Under the pieces are notes generated by a model. That model was not told the DNA's origin, searched no databases, and worked only from the letters and a program-made list of their open reading frames with translations. The position numbers and the translations under genes were made by a program. This document shows positions 7,293-8,363 of a DNA stretch of 8,363 nt, in pieces (within the stretch, counting starts at the first letter, position 1; each line of letters opens with the position of its first letter). The DNA is from Thiobacillaceae bacterium (GTDB lineage Bacteria; Pseudomonadota; Gammaproteobacteria; Burkholderiales; Thiobacillaceae): assembly GCA_012274165.1 (NCBI GenBank), contig JAAPAA010000400.1, forward strand, positions 1-8,363, given 5' to 3'.

Positions 7293-8349
7293 GACAGAGA
7301 CCAGGCGTCCGAGCATTTCGGGCGCGGGCTTTGTCACGCTGGATGTGACGCTGGACGACGCGTCGCGCGTGACCTACCGCGGCATCGGCGGCACGACTGG
7401 CAACGTCCTGTCCATCCTGGCCTTCTTCGGCTGGCGCAGCATGCCCGTGGTACGTGTCGGGTCCGATCGGATCGGCCAGGCGGTCCTGCGCGAGTTCCGT
7501 GAGCTCGGAGCTGATGTCCGGCACATGGGTGCCGAGCCGGCGCTGGAAACGCCGCTCATCTTCCAGTTCGCGGCGCAGCCCTCCAGCCTTCCGCGATATG
7601 GCTTCGAATGCCCGTCATGCGGCAAGGCCCGCCGATTCACCCGGGAGCTGATCGACACCGGTTTCAAAGCCGCGTTGGATGACGTGTCCTCGACCAATGT
7701 ATTCTTCTTCGATCGCGTCACGCCGGGCGCGGTCGAAATGGCGGAGACGGCGCGCGAAGGCGGTGCTGTCGTTTTTTTTGAGCCTTCATCGGTGGCTGCC
7801 GACTCCGCACTGTTTGCCAAGGCGCTTCGGGCCTCACACGTGGTGAAGTATTCGGCGGAACGGATCGCGGGCTCCCTGTCCGACCTGCTGGACTCCGGCT
7901 TCGTCGAAATCCAGACCATGGGGGCAAAGGGACTGCGATTCCGAAAGCACTCCTTGGCTCCGGATTGGGTGGCGCTGCCAGCCTTGCACGTGAACGGCGT
8001 GGCCGACACTTCAGGCGCCGGCGATTGGTGCAGCGCCGGGTTCATCCACGCCCTCGAGCAGATTGCCGAGAACTGTGCCCCGCAGGATCTCAGCTACAAC
8101 GAGGTCTACGAATCTTTGCGAATGGCTCAGGCCATTGCAGCATTGAGCTGCCAGCATGTGGGGGCCCGGGGTCTGATGCGCGCTACTGCGCCCGACGCAG
8201 CATTGTCCGATGCTCTTCGGATCCTCCAGGACAATCTGTGTGGGCCTTCCAGTGTCGGACCCGCGTCGGAAGTTGCGTTTATCCGCGACGCAGCGCCTGT
8301 CTCTGGGGAAAGTTCCTATCTGGATCTATGCTGTCAGACTCTCGTTTGA
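7276..8349 (+). CDS. PfkB/ribokinase-family sugar kinase
   Basis: This 357-residue protein overlaps the previous gene by 17 nt. It has no Shine-Dalgarno motif, and the ATG at 7276 is the only standard start before the first conserved strand (GFVTLDV, 18-24). The N-terminal PfkB signature G-G-x-x-G-N is at 38-43 and the C-terminal signature D-T-S-G-A-G-D at 244-250, with D250 the expected catalytic base and an anion hole in GAG. The FFEPSS segment (167-172), VKYSAE (190-195) and MGAKG (215-219) match core strands of the family. PfkB kinases phosphorylate sugars or nucleosides with ATP. Oddities: a C-P-S-C pair (C112/C115) in the substrate-lid region, an extra C-terminal tail of about 40 residues, a length above the usual 300-320, and a run of eight T residues at 7772-7779. 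Substrate unknown; operon context suggests a phosphosugar or nucleoside-like compound. Confidence 0.9.
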   Translation: MWTTAETETRRPSISGAGFVTLDVTLDDASRVTYRGIGGTTGNVLSILAFFGWRSMPVVRVGSDRIGQAVLREFRELGADVRHMGAEPALETPLIFQFAAQPSSLPRYGFECPSCGKARRFTRELIDTGFKAALDDVSSTNVFFFDRVTPGAVEMAETAREGGAVVFFEPSSVAADSALFAKALRASHVVKYSAERIAGSLSDLLDSGFVEIQTMGAKGLRFRKHSLAPDWVALPALHVNGVADTSGAGDWCSAGFIHALEQIAENCAPQDLSYNEVYESLRMAQAIAALSCQHVGARGLMRATAPDAALSDALRILQDNLCGPSSVGPASEVAFIRDAAPVSGESSYLDLCCQTLV

Positions 8350-8358
8350 ACGTCTGAC
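8333..8358 (+). terminator. Inverted repeat at the operon end, possible terminator hairpin
   Basis: GTCAGAC (8333-8339) and GTCTGAC (8352-8358) are perfect 7-bp complementary arms around a 12-nt loop that contains the kinase stop codon. Such a stem could end transcription or protect the mRNA end. No T-tract is visible, because the window stops five bases later, so the terminator call is tentative. It could also belong to a mobile-element boundary. Confidence 0.3.
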
Positions 8359-8363
8359 GCGCG

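Noticed and set aside
1..8363. CRISPR arrays, tRNA genes, toxin-antitoxin pairs, retrons
   Set aside because: No regularly spaced repeats, no tRNA-like cloverleaf, no short paired ORFs and no reverse-transcriptase motif were seen on either strand.

Overview
The window is GC-rich DNA with all six convincing genes on the + strand. Shine-Dalgarno start sites and a Tn7-type transposition gene suggest a high-GC Gram-negative bacterium, probably a beta- or gammaproteobacterium. That placement is inferred from composition and gene type only. No RNA gene, CRISPR array or complete insertion sequence is visible.

Positions 2-976 hold the 3' portion of a TnsD/TniQ-family target-selection gene, cut by the window edge. 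It keeps the CxxC...CxxH zinc knuckle and the long helix-turn-helix-rich C-terminal part, so the window probably lies inside a Tn7-like transposon, where cargo often sits next to tnsD. A 324-bp gap follows (977-1300) with no credible gene. It holds a near-identical 13-bp direct repeat, two short dyads and a weak promoter candidate.

Positions 1301-8349 hold five co-directional genes that look like one transcription unit: gap 21 nt, overlap 1 nt (TAATG), overlap 4 nt (ATGA), overlap 17 nt. In order they encode: (1) a GlmS-like double-SIS sugar-phosphate isomerase fused to a HAD-superfamily phosphatase; (2) a phosphoribosyltransferase-fold protein with an intact PRPP-binding loop, resembling the PRTase-CE type linked to conflict systems; (3) an AAA-type P-loop ATPase resembling ORC/CDC6-like ATPases; (4) an unrecognised alpha/beta protein with Rossmann-like glycine-rich loops; (5) a PfkB/ribokinase-family sugar kinase. 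The window ends 14 nt after the last gene, at an inverted repeat.

Read as a unit, the operon joins small-molecule chemistry on phosphosugars (isomerase, phosphatase, PRPP-dependent transferase, kinase) to an ATPase switch and a possible ligand-binding protein. The tight coupling and likely transposon location fit a mobile anti-phage or stress-response system that makes, senses or destroys a sugar- or nucleotide-like metabolite. That function is inference. I do not recognise the five-gene combination as a named system, and it is the main discovery candidate here.
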